A DNA stretch of 64,000 nucleotides from the NCBI GenBank assembly GCA_031258545.1, contig JAIRMU010000008.1:40328-104327 (forward strand), written 5' to 3'. The DNA comes from Puniceicoccales bacterium (GTDB lineage Bacteria > Verrucomicrobiota > Verrucomicrobiia > Opitutales > UBA9783). The notes beneath the pieces were generated by a model, which saw nothing but the letters and a program-made list of their open reading frames with translations, had not been told where the DNA came from and searched no databases. This document shows, piece by piece, positions 1-7,937 of this stretch (the stretch's first letter is position 1; the number at the start of each line of letters is the position of its first letter). Made by a program: the position numbers and the translations under genes.

Positions 1-564
1 ATATTGTCGGCAGCAGGTTACCAAGCTTTTACGGTCCATGGCGACGGCAACGATGGTTTTTATGCTATACTGGAGGCGCTTACCCCAAGTGATGACTTTC
101 TAACTTTTCATTACTCTATTAAAGAAAACGACGATAGATGGAATGCGGCAGCCGCTCTACGCCAAGCGATTGCTAATATGGATCCTGCTCTTGCGCGTCT
201 TAGAGATATGACTACAATGCCGCTAGGTACGGAAGACCAACAGATGGGATTCGATGATTTGCCGGCGGTTGCTCGACACCTCCATCAGCAATATAACAGA
301 CCTTTGATTGTGATCGACGCAACTGCAACGCCTGAAAACCAACAGCCTATGTTTACTTATTATGACCAAAATGGTACCAAATATGGAGCAACTGATTTTC
401 AAGCGGCTATGTATCCTATCAGAGGCATGACCCCCATTATATTATTGTACAAACCTGGCCACTGGGATGCTGTTATTCCTACACCTTCAGAACCACCACC
501 TAATCCTGCTTTAAGAAAACCACCGCCAGGTGACGTTCATTGTACCTCTTGCGAGGTTGCTTAG
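1..564 (+). CDS. OTU-like cysteine-protease-fold protein, 5' partial, catalytic Cys replaced
   Basis: The frame is open from the left edge, so the N-terminus is missing; a TTG at position 4 is only a fallback start. Near the start the protein reads HGDGNDGFYAI, which matches the OTU deubiquitinase signature (D-G-N-C-x-F) except that the nucleophilic Cys is an Asp. About 130 residues later LLYKPGHWDAV matches the OTU strand carrying the catalytic His. The spacing and the intervening VIDA strand fit the fold. A proline-rich tail (PSEPPPNPALRKPPPG) follows. OTU proteins cleave ubiquitin and are often bacterial effectors; without the Cys this copy is probably an inactive binder or a decaying gene. 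A fragment with a related C-terminus lies on the minus strand near 5.5 kb. The OTU call rests on two motifs. Confidence 0.5.
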   Translation: MLSAAGYQAFTVHGDGNDGFYAILEALTPSDDFLTFHYSIKENDDRWNAAAALRQAIANMDPALARLRDMTTMPLGTEDQQMGFDDLPAVARHLHQQYNRPLIVIDATATPENQQPMFTYYDQNGTKYGATDFQAAMYPIRGMTPIILLYKPGHWDAVIPTPSEPPPNPALRKPPPGDVHCTSCEVA

Positions 565-577
565 TCCTCGATAAAAA

Positions 578-1114
578 CTAAAGCAAAAGGCACTGCTTTC
601 GTTTTGATATTTGTTTAGCTGGTCCTTTAGACGATTGAGATTGAATGAGTTGAAACGTAACTCCTTTTATGGCTTCTTCAATGTCAGGACTTTGAAGATT
701 GGCTCTACCGGAACATAGATGTCGCAGTTCTTTTTCAAATAAAATTAAAAAGTGACTCATTTCTTGCGTAATATTTTCATTCATCGGGATTTTGTTGTCA
801 CATAGAAAAACTAACCAAAAAGCTACTTCGTAACAATCCGTATAATCTCGATCATTGTGCTGTAAGTACCTATCTACGAGATTGAAAAAGTACATCACAA
901 AACAAGACGGATGTGAATAATATTCAGATTTTATGTGCTCAATCTTCCAAAGCATTGATTCGAGTGAGTGCAGGGTTAAATGCCTCTTTTCCAATTCCTT
1001 AAAAAATTGATAACTTTCTTCATTCATATGCAGAGTATAACAAACAGGCGCACCAAAACATGCAAATGAGTGGATTCCGAAAAATAAACACAAGAGTAAT
1101 TTAAACGTTTTCAT
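578..1114 (-). CDS. small secreted hypothetical protein
   Basis: About 178 residues when started at the ATG at 1114. This start puts a clear signal peptide first (Lys at position 2, hydrophobic core LLLCLFFGIHSFACFG, then Ala). The frame is open to 1303, but the extra 63 residues look non-coding. The mature part is mostly helical, rich in aromatic residues and His, with scattered Cys. I do not recognise a family. It is convergent with the OTU-like gene, with 13 bp between the stops. Its size and export signal resemble the small secreted protein at 5696-6142, though I see no clear sequence match. It may be a periplasmic or secreted host-interaction protein; that is inference only. Confidence 0.55.
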   Translation of the reverse strand: MKTFKLLLCLFFGIHSFACFGAPVCYTLHMNEESYQFFKELEKRHLTLHSLESMLWKIEHIKSEYYSHPSCFVMYFFNLVDRYLQHNDRDYTDCYEVAFWLVFLCDNKIPMNENITQEMSHFLILFEKELRHLCSGRANLQSPDIEEAIKGVTFQLIQSQSSKGPAKQISKRKQCLLL

Positions 1115-1327
1115 GGCACTCACAAATATGATTTCACGAACCCATGTCAAGGTAAATTTTTGATTTTGTTGAATAATAAAAAAACTTCCATAAAAATCGC
1201 AGTAACTGTCATGTAAGGCAATTACAGCCCCAAAGCAAACGAAAGAATGGCATAAGCCTACACCTACAGATGGATTGCGGCTTACTCGCGCATGTGACCT
1301 CATGCGGATTATCTTTCAAGGATTATT

Positions 1328-2533
1328 TTACTCGAAATTAAAGTTTTGGAACATGTGCGTTATGGGGGTAAACAGGCTCAAGATTAAAACAACGATCAGC
1401 AGCGCAATCAATATTAAACAGATGGGCTCCAACCACTTTATAAGTTGGGTAAGACGACGGTTGTAAAGCTGCAAGTAGTGTTGAGATAAACTACTCAAAA
1501 CGGACGCCAAGCAACCCCCCAATTCGGCTGATTGCAAGGTCTCTACAAAAAAATGAGGTAGTTTTTTGAGGGCTGCCGATAAAGTGATTCCATTCTTGAG
1601 ATCCTGAATAATGTTTTCTACGTTCAAAGGTTTATAAGTTAAACACGCGAGACTCAATCGAAGACTTTCCAGCAAGTACACCCCATTTTTTAGTAAAGCC
1701 GAAAAATTCATCGCAAATAATCCCAATTGCAATGGCTCTGCAAAATAATTATATTTGGGTAACTTTGGTACCAGCTGTGCCATCCACGCGTTCAATGAAT
1801 GTCTAAATATAATGCAAAACAACATTCCACCCAAAAATACGAACGGGAAAAATAAAGTGAAACATTCTCCAAAAGAAAATATCATTTTCAAAACCCAAGA
1901 AAATGCTACACGCTGTGATGCAAGAAAAGTTTTAAACTCGGGCAAAACGTAAAAACATAGAATCAACAATACACCCATCGCCAACAACATCACAAGTGCC
2001 GGATACATGCAACTGTTCACAGCCTGCTTACGCATCTGAACTTTCAATTGTAATTGGTCTAACCAGCATTGAAGTCCACGCTGCAAATATCCTCCCATCT
2101 CCGCACACTGCACAAGCTTAACGTGTTGTTCTTCCATCCAATTTTTTGGAAGTTGTTGAATCACTTCGTAAAAAAATCGACCATTTTTTAACTGTGCTAT
2201 GGCTCCTTTTAAAAAAGCACCTTGCAATGCTTGCATAGGCATTGCGCTTATGGAAGTGAGCGATTGCATCAGGGTACGTCCACTTTGCATAACCAATACG
2301 ATGCGTTCCAATAATGTAAGCCATGTGCCTAGAGGCATAAAACTTTTATCGCTCCTCAAAAAATTAACCCTAAAGCACTTGGCAAATAGGGATGAAAATT
2401 GGATAGAAAATAAACAAAGGGGCCACAAATCAGTTGCCAATAGCGTACGCACTCCCTTGAAATGACTACGCGAAAGAAAAAAGCCACATCGATGCTTTCC
2501 ATCGGTCGTGAGCGCTTTGTAAAAAAACAACAT
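1328..2533 (-). CDS. gspF: Type II secretion / type IV pilus inner-membrane platform protein (GspF/PilC family)
   Basis: 401 residues, normal family length. Two related T2SSF domains are seen: one around residues 70-195 (LLERIVLVMQSGRTLMQSL) and one around 260-385 (LLKNGVYLLESLRLSL, then AELGGCLASVLSSLSQHY). Each is followed by a hydrophobic segment, and a last membrane helix ends with the characteristic IFTPITHMF-like tail (LFTPITHMFQNFNFE). GspF is the polytopic platform that couples the GspE ATPase to pseudopilus assembly. The N-terminus (MLFFYKALTTDGKHRCG) is the normal short cytoplasmic start. Other parts of the machine are scattered: a GspE-like ATPase at 7938 and pseudopilins at 44.2 and 49.7 kb. 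It lies 31 bp downstream of the PgpH-type gene on the same strand. Confidence 0.88.
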   Translation of the reverse strand: MLFFYKALTTDGKHRCGFFLSRSHFKGVRTLLATDLWPLCLFSIQFSSLFAKCFRVNFLRSDKSFMPLGTWLTLLERIVLVMQSGRTLMQSLTSISAMPMQALQGAFLKGAIAQLKNGRFFYEVIQQLPKNWMEEQHVKLVQCAEMGGYLQRGLQCWLDQLQLKVQMRKQAVNSCMYPALVMLLAMGVLLILCFYVLPEFKTFLASQRVAFSWVLKMIFSFGECFTLFFPFVFLGGMLFCIIFRHSLNAWMAQLVPKLPKYNYFAEPLQLGLFAMNFSALLKNGVYLLESLRLSLACLTYKPLNVENIIQDLKNGITLSAALKKLPHFFVETLQSAELGGCLASVLSSLSQHYLQLYNRRLTQLIKWLEPICLILIALLIVVLILSLFTPITHMFQNFNFE

Positions 2534-2564
2534 TTTTCAAGAATCTAGCCGTAAGTCTTGACCA

Positions 2565-4937
2565 TCACACCTCTATTTGAGAATCCGCCGAAGTATTGGA
2601 GGGCACATCCCTCTTTTTTTCGTTATCCTGCACACCTCCATTGTCGTTGTAACCGACGCGCGCGTGCAACATATTCAGTAAAGTAAATTGAAAACTCTTC
2701 TTCAATTGATCGATTTCCTGTAACGTAACGCTGCACTCATTGAACTGTTCTGCGTTAATTCTTTCTTTTACGATGTCATCGATCAACTCGGCAATTGCCT
2801 GCGCACTTACCCGTACCAAACTTCTACTGGCTGCCTCAACCGCGTCTGCGAGGGAGATAATCGCACTCTCCTTAAACTGAGGCTTCGGACCATCGTAACG
2901 AAAAATCAAAGGATCCACAGGCTCACCATTCGTCTCCTGCAAACGTAAAGCTTTTTTATAAAAATATTGCATAATGGTGTTCCCATGATGCTGTTGAATG
3001 ACGTCCATAACAACTTTGGGTAAATTATAACTTTTGGCCAATTCTATCCCTTCCTTAACGTGACTTTTTAAGATGACAGCACTCATGGAAGGGGTTTGAT
3101 GTTCGTGTGGATTTTTGCCTTCTTTTTGATTTTCGGTAAAATATTCGGGCTTAACCAATTTGCCGATGTCGTGATAGAGCGCACAGCAACGACATAACAA
3201 CGAATTTGCGCCAATTTCATTGGCCACCTTTTCCGCCAAAGTAGCCACCATCAAACTGTGATGATAGGTGCCGGGAGCCAGCATTTGTAATCTTCGCAAT
3301 AGAGGATGATTGTAGTCTGTCAGCTCTAAAAAAGTAATATTGGTAGCGCGTCCAAAATTTCTTTCACAAATGGGTAACAGGCACATCACCAGCAATAAGG
3401 TCGCAAAACAACTTACAAAAATTGCCGATACCTGCTGACAGCATATTACCCAACCCAAGTGCTGTGCGGATAAACTATAAAAAACCGTTAATAAAGCTAA
3501 CAGGGAATAGGATACCAGGCAATGCCTTGCCAAATCTTTTTTCAAGTAAACTTTACGACACAAGTAAACAATGAGGAGCCCGATCAATAAATCCAGGAAA
3601 AAGTACTCCAGCCCCAAATAAATGATAACATTTTTTAGACTTACAATAAAAAATGTACACATGAATCCTCCCAACATATCAACCAGGGGTGCAATGAGTA
3701 AACTTGCCAAAAATGTTGGAGGCAAAAATGGTACCAAGGCAAAGAATAGCAACTTGTCGGAACCAAAGGCATGGTAACAGAGTAAGCTGGTACCCCGAAT
3801 CAAGCCAATATTGAACAGCAAAAGGAATGCAGTTATCCACAGATAACGGGAAGATTTTTTAATTTTTGTTGGCAACAACTGCAGGCTTAACACGGTACAA
3901 ACATAAAGCAAGCAAACCAAAAAAACTTTCTTAGTCATCATCGCATTGAACCCTAATTGATAACTTTCGGTCTGCATTAATTTGTTTTGATAAGCAACAA
4001 AACATTCGTACACTTCAGGTGTAACCACTTGTCCGCTCTCTACGATGGTTTCACCGGCATGAACACGCACTAAAACATTGGGTGTCCCGGCAACAAATTG
4101 ATTAATTTTATCCTCAGTCTTTTGTTGATCATAAATAACGTTGGGAACCAGACCGAATTTTAAAATGTGCATTAGGGCGTTGGCAACGTCGTATTCGACG
4201 TCCATGACAAATAAGCTCATGCGTAGGAACCGTAACGCGTTGCCTTTCGTCTGCAAATGCACCAGAGAATCGTCTTTTTGAGAAACGCTTACGTAGGAGT
4301 CGGCATTTACTTGATGTCCAAATTCGTTGTCGTCTAAAATGCCTTTTTGAACAATTTCCTGCAGGACAAAAATGCCTTCTTCAATGAGACGGTTACGCTG
4401 CAAAACAGTAGAAATATGCAGTAAAATATCTAAATCTTCTTGTTGTAAAGCTATATTATACTTTGCATCAAATAACTCCACCAGCGTAGCCAGTGCAGAT
4501 TGTTTTTCTTGGACATCCGCTAAAGTGGCAATTTTATTTAACCGTGTTTTTAATATTTCTATTCTTTGGCAAAATTGACGAAACCTTTCCAAATCTATTT
4601 TGTAAATGGGTGTCACCATTTGACGTCGTTGCTCGCGTAGGGTCTTTGTTTTGAGATCACTTTCGTATTCAAAGTCTATGGCCGAAGTAATGCTGACTTT
4701 TGCAATGTGATTTAGAAACAATTGGGGTCCTATGGGAATTTGTTTCCAAAATGAAACAAAAATAACAGCCACCAAAAATATGCATCCATAAAATACAATG
4801 CGCAATTTTTCACACAACCTTTTTTCGCCCGACGCTACGCCACGTAATCGCTTATGCCGGATTTCTATGCTATGCTCTTTTTTGGACTTTTTTCGAAAAA
4901 ATAACATGCTTACAAAAAAGTTGATAACCGTTGCCAC
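2565..4937 (-). CDS. pgpH: 7TM-HD family protein, cyclic-di-AMP phosphodiesterase type (PgpH/YqfF)
   Basis: 790 residues, typical for the 7TMR-HD family. Order: one N-terminal membrane helix (IVFYGCIFLVAVIFVSF), a long extracytoplasmic domain containing an IVESGQVVTPEVY-like segment, seven closely spaced membrane helices (about residues 325-525), then a cytoplasmic HD domain with YHDIGKL near residue 590 and a later QQHHGN, the metal ligands of HDIG phosphohydrolases. PgpH of Listeria hydrolyses c-di-AMP; many Verrucomicrobiota carry this gene. Start: GTG at 4937 has AGGTGA just upstream but overlaps the HIT gene; ATG at 4907, 2 bp past the HIT stop, is the alternative. The HIT gene is directly upstream, so the two are probably translated from one message. 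Confidence 0.88.
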   Translation of the reverse strand: MATVINFFVSMLFFRKKSKKEHSIEIRHKRLRGVASGEKRLCEKLRIVFYGCIFLVAVIFVSFWKQIPIGPQLFLNHIAKVSITSAIDFEYESDLKTKTLREQRRQMVTPIYKIDLERFRQFCQRIEILKTRLNKIATLADVQEKQSALATLVELFDAKYNIALQQEDLDILLHISTVLQRNRLIEEGIFVLQEIVQKGILDDNEFGHQVNADSYVSVSQKDDSLVHLQTKGNALRFLRMSLFVMDVEYDVANALMHILKFGLVPNVIYDQQKTEDKINQFVAGTPNVLVRVHAGETIVESGQVVTPEVYECFVAYQNKLMQTESYQLGFNAMMTKKVFLVCLLYVCTVLSLQLLPTKIKKSSRYLWITAFLLLFNIGLIRGTSLLCYHAFGSDKLLFFALVPFLPPTFLASLLIAPLVDMLGGFMCTFFIVSLKNVIIYLGLEYFFLDLLIGLLIVYLCRKVYLKKDLARHCLVSYSLLALLTVFYSLSAQHLGWVICCQQVSAIFVSCFATLLLVMCLLPICERNFGRATNITFLELTDYNHPLLRRLQMLAPGTYHHSLMVATLAEKVANEIGANSLLCRCCALYHDIGKLVKPEYFTENQKEGKNPHEHQTPSMSAVILKSHVKEGIELAKSYNLPKVVMDVIQQHHGNTIMQYFYKKALRLQETNGEPVDPLIFRYDGPKPQFKESAIISLADAVEAASRSLVRVSAQAIAELIDDIVKERINAEQFNECSVTLQEIDQLKKSFQFTLLNMLHARVGYNDNGGVQDNEKKRDVPSNTSADSQIEV

Positions 4938-5386
4938 ATTTCACCTAGAGCGATTGGCAAAACTCTCACATCCCCCACGATGGGCATAAAATTTGTATCC
5001 CCATTCCACCGAGGTACTATATGAACGTGTAAATGTTGTGGAATGCCCGCACCCGCTGCCACTCCCAAATTAATGCCCACGTTCATGCCATCGGGCTCAA
5101 GTGCCCGCTGCAGTAAATCTTCGGCGAAGGCAACCAACTCTATCAAATCCGTACGTTCCTCCTTGGATAATTCGTTCAGAAATGGCACAGGTCTATAGGG
5201 AATGGCCAGAACATGTCCCACATTGTAGGGAAACGCATTTAACATCAAATAACAGTATTTTTGGCGCAATAAAATAAGGTTTTTCTCGTCATTATTTTCC
5301 TTGGGTAATGCCTCAAAAACTGCCTTTTGCTGTGCCTTTGGCGCTTCCAAATACTGGAAACGCCAATACGCGTGTAGCCTTTCCAT
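4910..5386 (-). CDS. HIT-family nucleotide hydrolase/phosphorylase
   Basis: 158 residues. It carries the histidine-triad motif HLHVHIVPRW near residue 118, preceded by GINLGVAAGAGIPQH as in bacterial Ap4A-phosphorylase-like HIT proteins. The N-terminus MERLHAYWRFQYLEAP is typical of the form found next to membrane HD proteins. The upstream half has the usual NAFPYNVGHVLAIPYRPV nucleotide-binding strand. HIT proteins cleave the phosphoanhydride or phosphoramidate bonds of nucleotides such as Ap4A or AMP-NH2. It is first in a two-gene unit with the PgpH-type gene, so nucleotide second-messenger housekeeping is a reasonable guess. The exact substrate cannot be read from the sequence. Confidence 0.85.
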   Translation of the reverse strand: MERLHAYWRFQYLEAPKAQQKAVFEALPKENNDEKNLILLRQKYCYLMLNAFPYNVGHVLAIPYRPVPFLNELSKEERTDLIELVAFAEDLLQRALEPDGMNVGINLGVAAGAGIPQHLHVHIVPRWNGDTNFMPIVGDVRVLPIALGEMWQRLSTFL

Positions 5387-5471
5387 TACCTCAGTATGGA
5401 TCAGGTTTCACTTTTTGTCTATCTTTATTTCCTGCAATTACACCCCAGTGATAATACATTATCCCAATGCA

Positions 5472-5705
5472 TTATTCATCACCGGCAGGACCTGGAGGTG
5501 CAGGTACAGGCGGAGGTAGAAGTTGCCATGTTGCACCCCATGGAGTATGCACTTCCATCACCGTTTGATAATGTCCAGGCTCCGCGTACACAACGAGTGT
5601 CTGGGGCGTTAAAAGAGCCACAAAGTTCTCTATTGAGTCCTGGAGAGGTTTTGAACAGCCAACATCCTTGTTGACATGCTTAAAATCTCTGTTAAATGCT
5701 AAAAC
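5472..5705 (-). pseudogene. C-terminal relic of a second OTU-like protein
   Basis: A 77-codon stretch on the minus strand, open from a TGA at 5706-5708 to a TAA at 5472-5474, with no usable start codon. It reads LLTPQTLVVYAEPGHYQTV followed by LLPPPVPAPPGPAGDE. This parallels the C-terminus of the OTU-like protein at the left edge (MTPIILLYKPGHWDAV plus a proline-rich tail), including the catalytic-His strand. The plus-strand secreted gene at 5696 starts within its upstream end, and the frame before the TGA has several stops, so the N-terminal two thirds have gone. Best read as the tail of a lost paralogue. The match is by eye and short. Confidence 0.42.
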
Positions 5706-6142
5706 TCATGAAAAGTTTTGTTTACGTGTTTACACTTCTTGTAACTACCATAAATTCGTTATTTGCGATGCAAACGTATAAAGAATGGAGAGCGTCAGAT
5801 GAAGTAAAACAACTTTTACAGATGACTTCGAAAAAATGTACGCGTTTTTCGGATGACATCTCGGCCCAGCTACTCGATGTACATACTGAAATTTGGGCAG
5901 AAGTTTGCATGCAACATTATCGCGAAAATTGGGAAGGAACATTGCCAATAATGTGCACACTTTGCACACTAGGATACTTTTTGGTTCAAACCGATCTATT
6001 AAGTCGTGGCAATGCTTTGGCAAGTGTAGAATATGTCTTGGATTTATTGGATTCACCAGAAGCCAACTCTGACCTTCAAAAGAAATGGAAGCCTAAGTTT
6101 GAAAAAATTCAACAAGCATTGCTAGCTCTAAATAATACCTGA
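5696..6142 (+). CDS. small secreted hypothetical protein
   Basis: 148 residues. The start ATG at 5696 (or the in-frame ATG at 5708) is followed by a signal peptide, SFVYVFTLLVTTINSLFA, with a likely cut after FA. The mature part is about 120 residues, helical, with an even spread of charged residues and four Cys (TSKKCTRF, EVCMQHY, MCTLCTL). No family is recognised. It starts on top of the upstream end of the OTU-like relic on the other strand and is convergent with the 6177-7589 gene. It may be a helical exported protein; no function is assigned. Confidence 0.5.
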   Translation: MLKLMKSFVYVFTLLVTTINSLFAMQTYKEWRASDEVKQLLQMTSKKCTRFSDDISAQLLDVHTEIWAEVCMQHYRENWEGTLPIMCTLCTLGYFLVQTDLLSRGNALASVEYVLDLLDSPEANSDLQKKWKPKFEKIQQALLALNNT

Positions 6143-6176
6143 TCATATTCCCTGCAAAAGAGCCCACATACCGCAA

Positions 6177-7589
6177 TTACCGTCCGGAGGGCGGTTGGGC
6201 AGGGGAGTTGGTGTGTACGCTTGGTAAAGTCGAACTTACGGTTGACAGTAGACCGGGGACATAGGGTAATTTAGGTGATTTATCTTCCTGTTTTTCCCAA
6301 AGCATTTTTGTCTTTGACGATGGGAAGTAAACGTATGCATACTTGAATGTTTTTCCCTCAACATCATCTTGCATTTCAAATTGATTTGGATGTCCCGACG
6401 TATTTTTGTAAGCTTTCAAATCTAATGCATTTAATAGCGTACTTCCTTGCGTTTTCATGAACCCAGCATCCGAATCTTGCACAAGTTGTAGGCGGTGATT
6501 CCCATGAAGGCTAAATACGGGCATTAAAGCGCCTAATCTATTGACAAGTGAAATTGGAATTTCCCCGCACAACGTATAACTTAACAAACGATTATCCAGC
6601 AAGCTAAATTGATTAACGCTTTTCAATTGGTAACCCTCTTGTGGCGTAATAAACTCATGAAACCATGACTTACTGGAATCTTGAAATTGCAACGCTGAAG
6701 AAATAAAAATGGTTACGGGAACACTGCCGTCGATGTACAGCTGAAATCGCAAATTGCCGAAGCAATGGTCCATTCCCACAGGATTATTATTGGCCAACCA
6801 CTGCAAAAGATTCATGTGTGTAAAGCAAAATGGGCACATATCTTGCGTGGTGTGACCGTGTAATTCAATGCGAACTATTTTGCGGCCTTTTTGTCGCTCT
6901 TTAACGAGATCTACAATGCTTTTACAATACGTGTGCAAAAACCATATGGCCCACGCTGCACCGTCGGCAGGACGAATAAAGGTTTGTGGGGGTACTTTTC
7001 CTGCGGCCTGTTGCTTACACCGGTTATAAAATTTATAGAAATACGTGCGTAGGGTGGCCAAAAACGCATCCCGCGTTGGTGGATATTGCTTCCCAGGATT
7101 TTTTAACATGCAGTAAAAATTCTCCGCGTCGGCAGCTTTTGGAGTACCCAGAAAAGTTTTTTGTTGGTTGTACCACAGCGTCCATAAATTCATTAAAATC
7201 GCACATGGAGAAAACGAAGGCTGTTCGCTGCCGCGAAAAATCCACCAATCCTCTTTGTAGAGCGGGACGTATTGCGATCGTGCAACTTTTCGCACAAGCG
7301 ATTTCTCTTCTGCGGGGAACAACTTTTCTCCTATTGGAATTTCCACATGCGTGCCGTCTTTAAAATAGACGACAAATGCACATGCAAAGTGATTTTTCTC
7401 CCTCTCTTCATCCCACTCCAGTCCAGCCAATGAGGCTGCGTAAAACAGTCGCGCATGCAAATTTTGAATATGCGGTGGTAGCGATTCATACGGGCAAGTG
7501 GTGCTCACCGGAAAATCGCACCCCAAAATGAGTCTGCAGCTAGCGAGGCCATAAGCGGTCATTAATGTAATAGACTTAAATATCTTCAC
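6177..7589 (-). CDS. secreted hypothetical protein with a CPFC motif, possibly a deaminase-like fold
   Basis: 470 residues with an N-terminal export signal (MKIFKSITLMTAYGLASCRLILG). Most of the protein is unrecognised. A central section reads DGAAWAIWFLHTY, about 18 residues, then KIVRIELHGHTTQDMCPFCF. In zinc-dependent nucleic-acid deaminases a helix with H-x-E is followed by a beta strand and a helix with P-C-x-x-C. Here spacing, hydrophobic pattern and the C-x-x-C are alike, but the H-x-E is not present (D-G-A instead), so catalysis would be doubtful. The HGH just before CPFC could instead form another metal site. The C-terminus is a proline/serine-rich tail. Inference only: a secreted, perhaps degenerate enzyme or effector. 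Confidence 0.5.
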   Translation of the reverse strand: MKIFKSITLMTAYGLASCRLILGCDFPVSTTCPYESLPPHIQNLHARLFYAASLAGLEWDEEREKNHFACAFVVYFKDGTHVEIPIGEKLFPAEEKSLVRKVARSQYVPLYKEDWWIFRGSEQPSFSPCAILMNLWTLWYNQQKTFLGTPKAADAENFYCMLKNPGKQYPPTRDAFLATLRTYFYKFYNRCKQQAAGKVPPQTFIRPADGAAWAIWFLHTYCKSIVDLVKERQKGRKIVRIELHGHTTQDMCPFCFTHMNLLQWLANNNPVGMDHCFGNLRFQLYIDGSVPVTIFISSALQFQDSSKSWFHEFITPQEGYQLKSVNQFSLLDNRLLSYTLCGEIPISLVNRLGALMPVFSLHGNHRLQLVQDSDAGFMKTQGSTLLNALDLKAYKNTSGHPNQFEMQDDVEGKTFKYAYVYFPSSKTKMLWEKQEDKSPKLPYVPGLLSTVSSTLPSVHTNSPAQPPSGR

Positions 7590-7592
7590 AAA

Positions 7593-7865
7593 TTATCGGT
7601 AAAGCATTTTTCGCTCCAAAGCTTCGATACGGAAGATATTGCCATCTACAATTGCTCTCGGCGCGTACCATAAACATCCACAAGTTGTTTTGTTAGACCT
7701 CAAGGACCTGCAATAAATATATAGGGCAAGTAAAATATTAAACGGGATGGATTTCAAAATTTTAAGAAATTGAGCAAGCATGGTTGTTGTGGTAGGTACA
7801 AAATTTCTCTTCTGCCTTTCCTGGGCGAAAGAGGTATTGCATGCATTTACCAAAAGACTTGCCAA
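7593..7865 (-). CDS. small membrane-anchored hypothetical protein (weak)
   Basis: 90 codons ending 3 bp before the next minus-strand gene. If started at the in-frame ATG at 7781, the product is 62 residues: a hydrophobic segment (IPFNILLALYIYC) followed by a basic, Cys-containing tail (SLRSNKTTCGCLWYAPRAI). The tight spacing to the 6177-7589 gene and the membrane segment favour a real gene, but nothing in it is recognised and the first 28 codons look non-coding. It could be chance reading of non-coding DNA. Confidence 0.3.
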   Translation of the reverse strand: MASLLVNACNTSFAQERQKRNFVPTTTTMLAQFLKILKSIPFNILLALYIYCRSLRSNKTTCGCLWYAPRAIVDGNIFRIEALERKMLYR

Positions 7866-7937
7866 AAGCTAAGGATAAACTTTAAATGTGCCAACATACT
7901 TACTTACCCATATTTGTATTAAGCATGGCGGCAGGTC

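Noticed and set aside
5301..5674. Plus-strand frames between the HIT gene and the secreted gene at 5696
   Set aside because: They are opposite-strand readings of the HIT start and of the OTU-like relic; the minus-strand reading has recognisable motifs.
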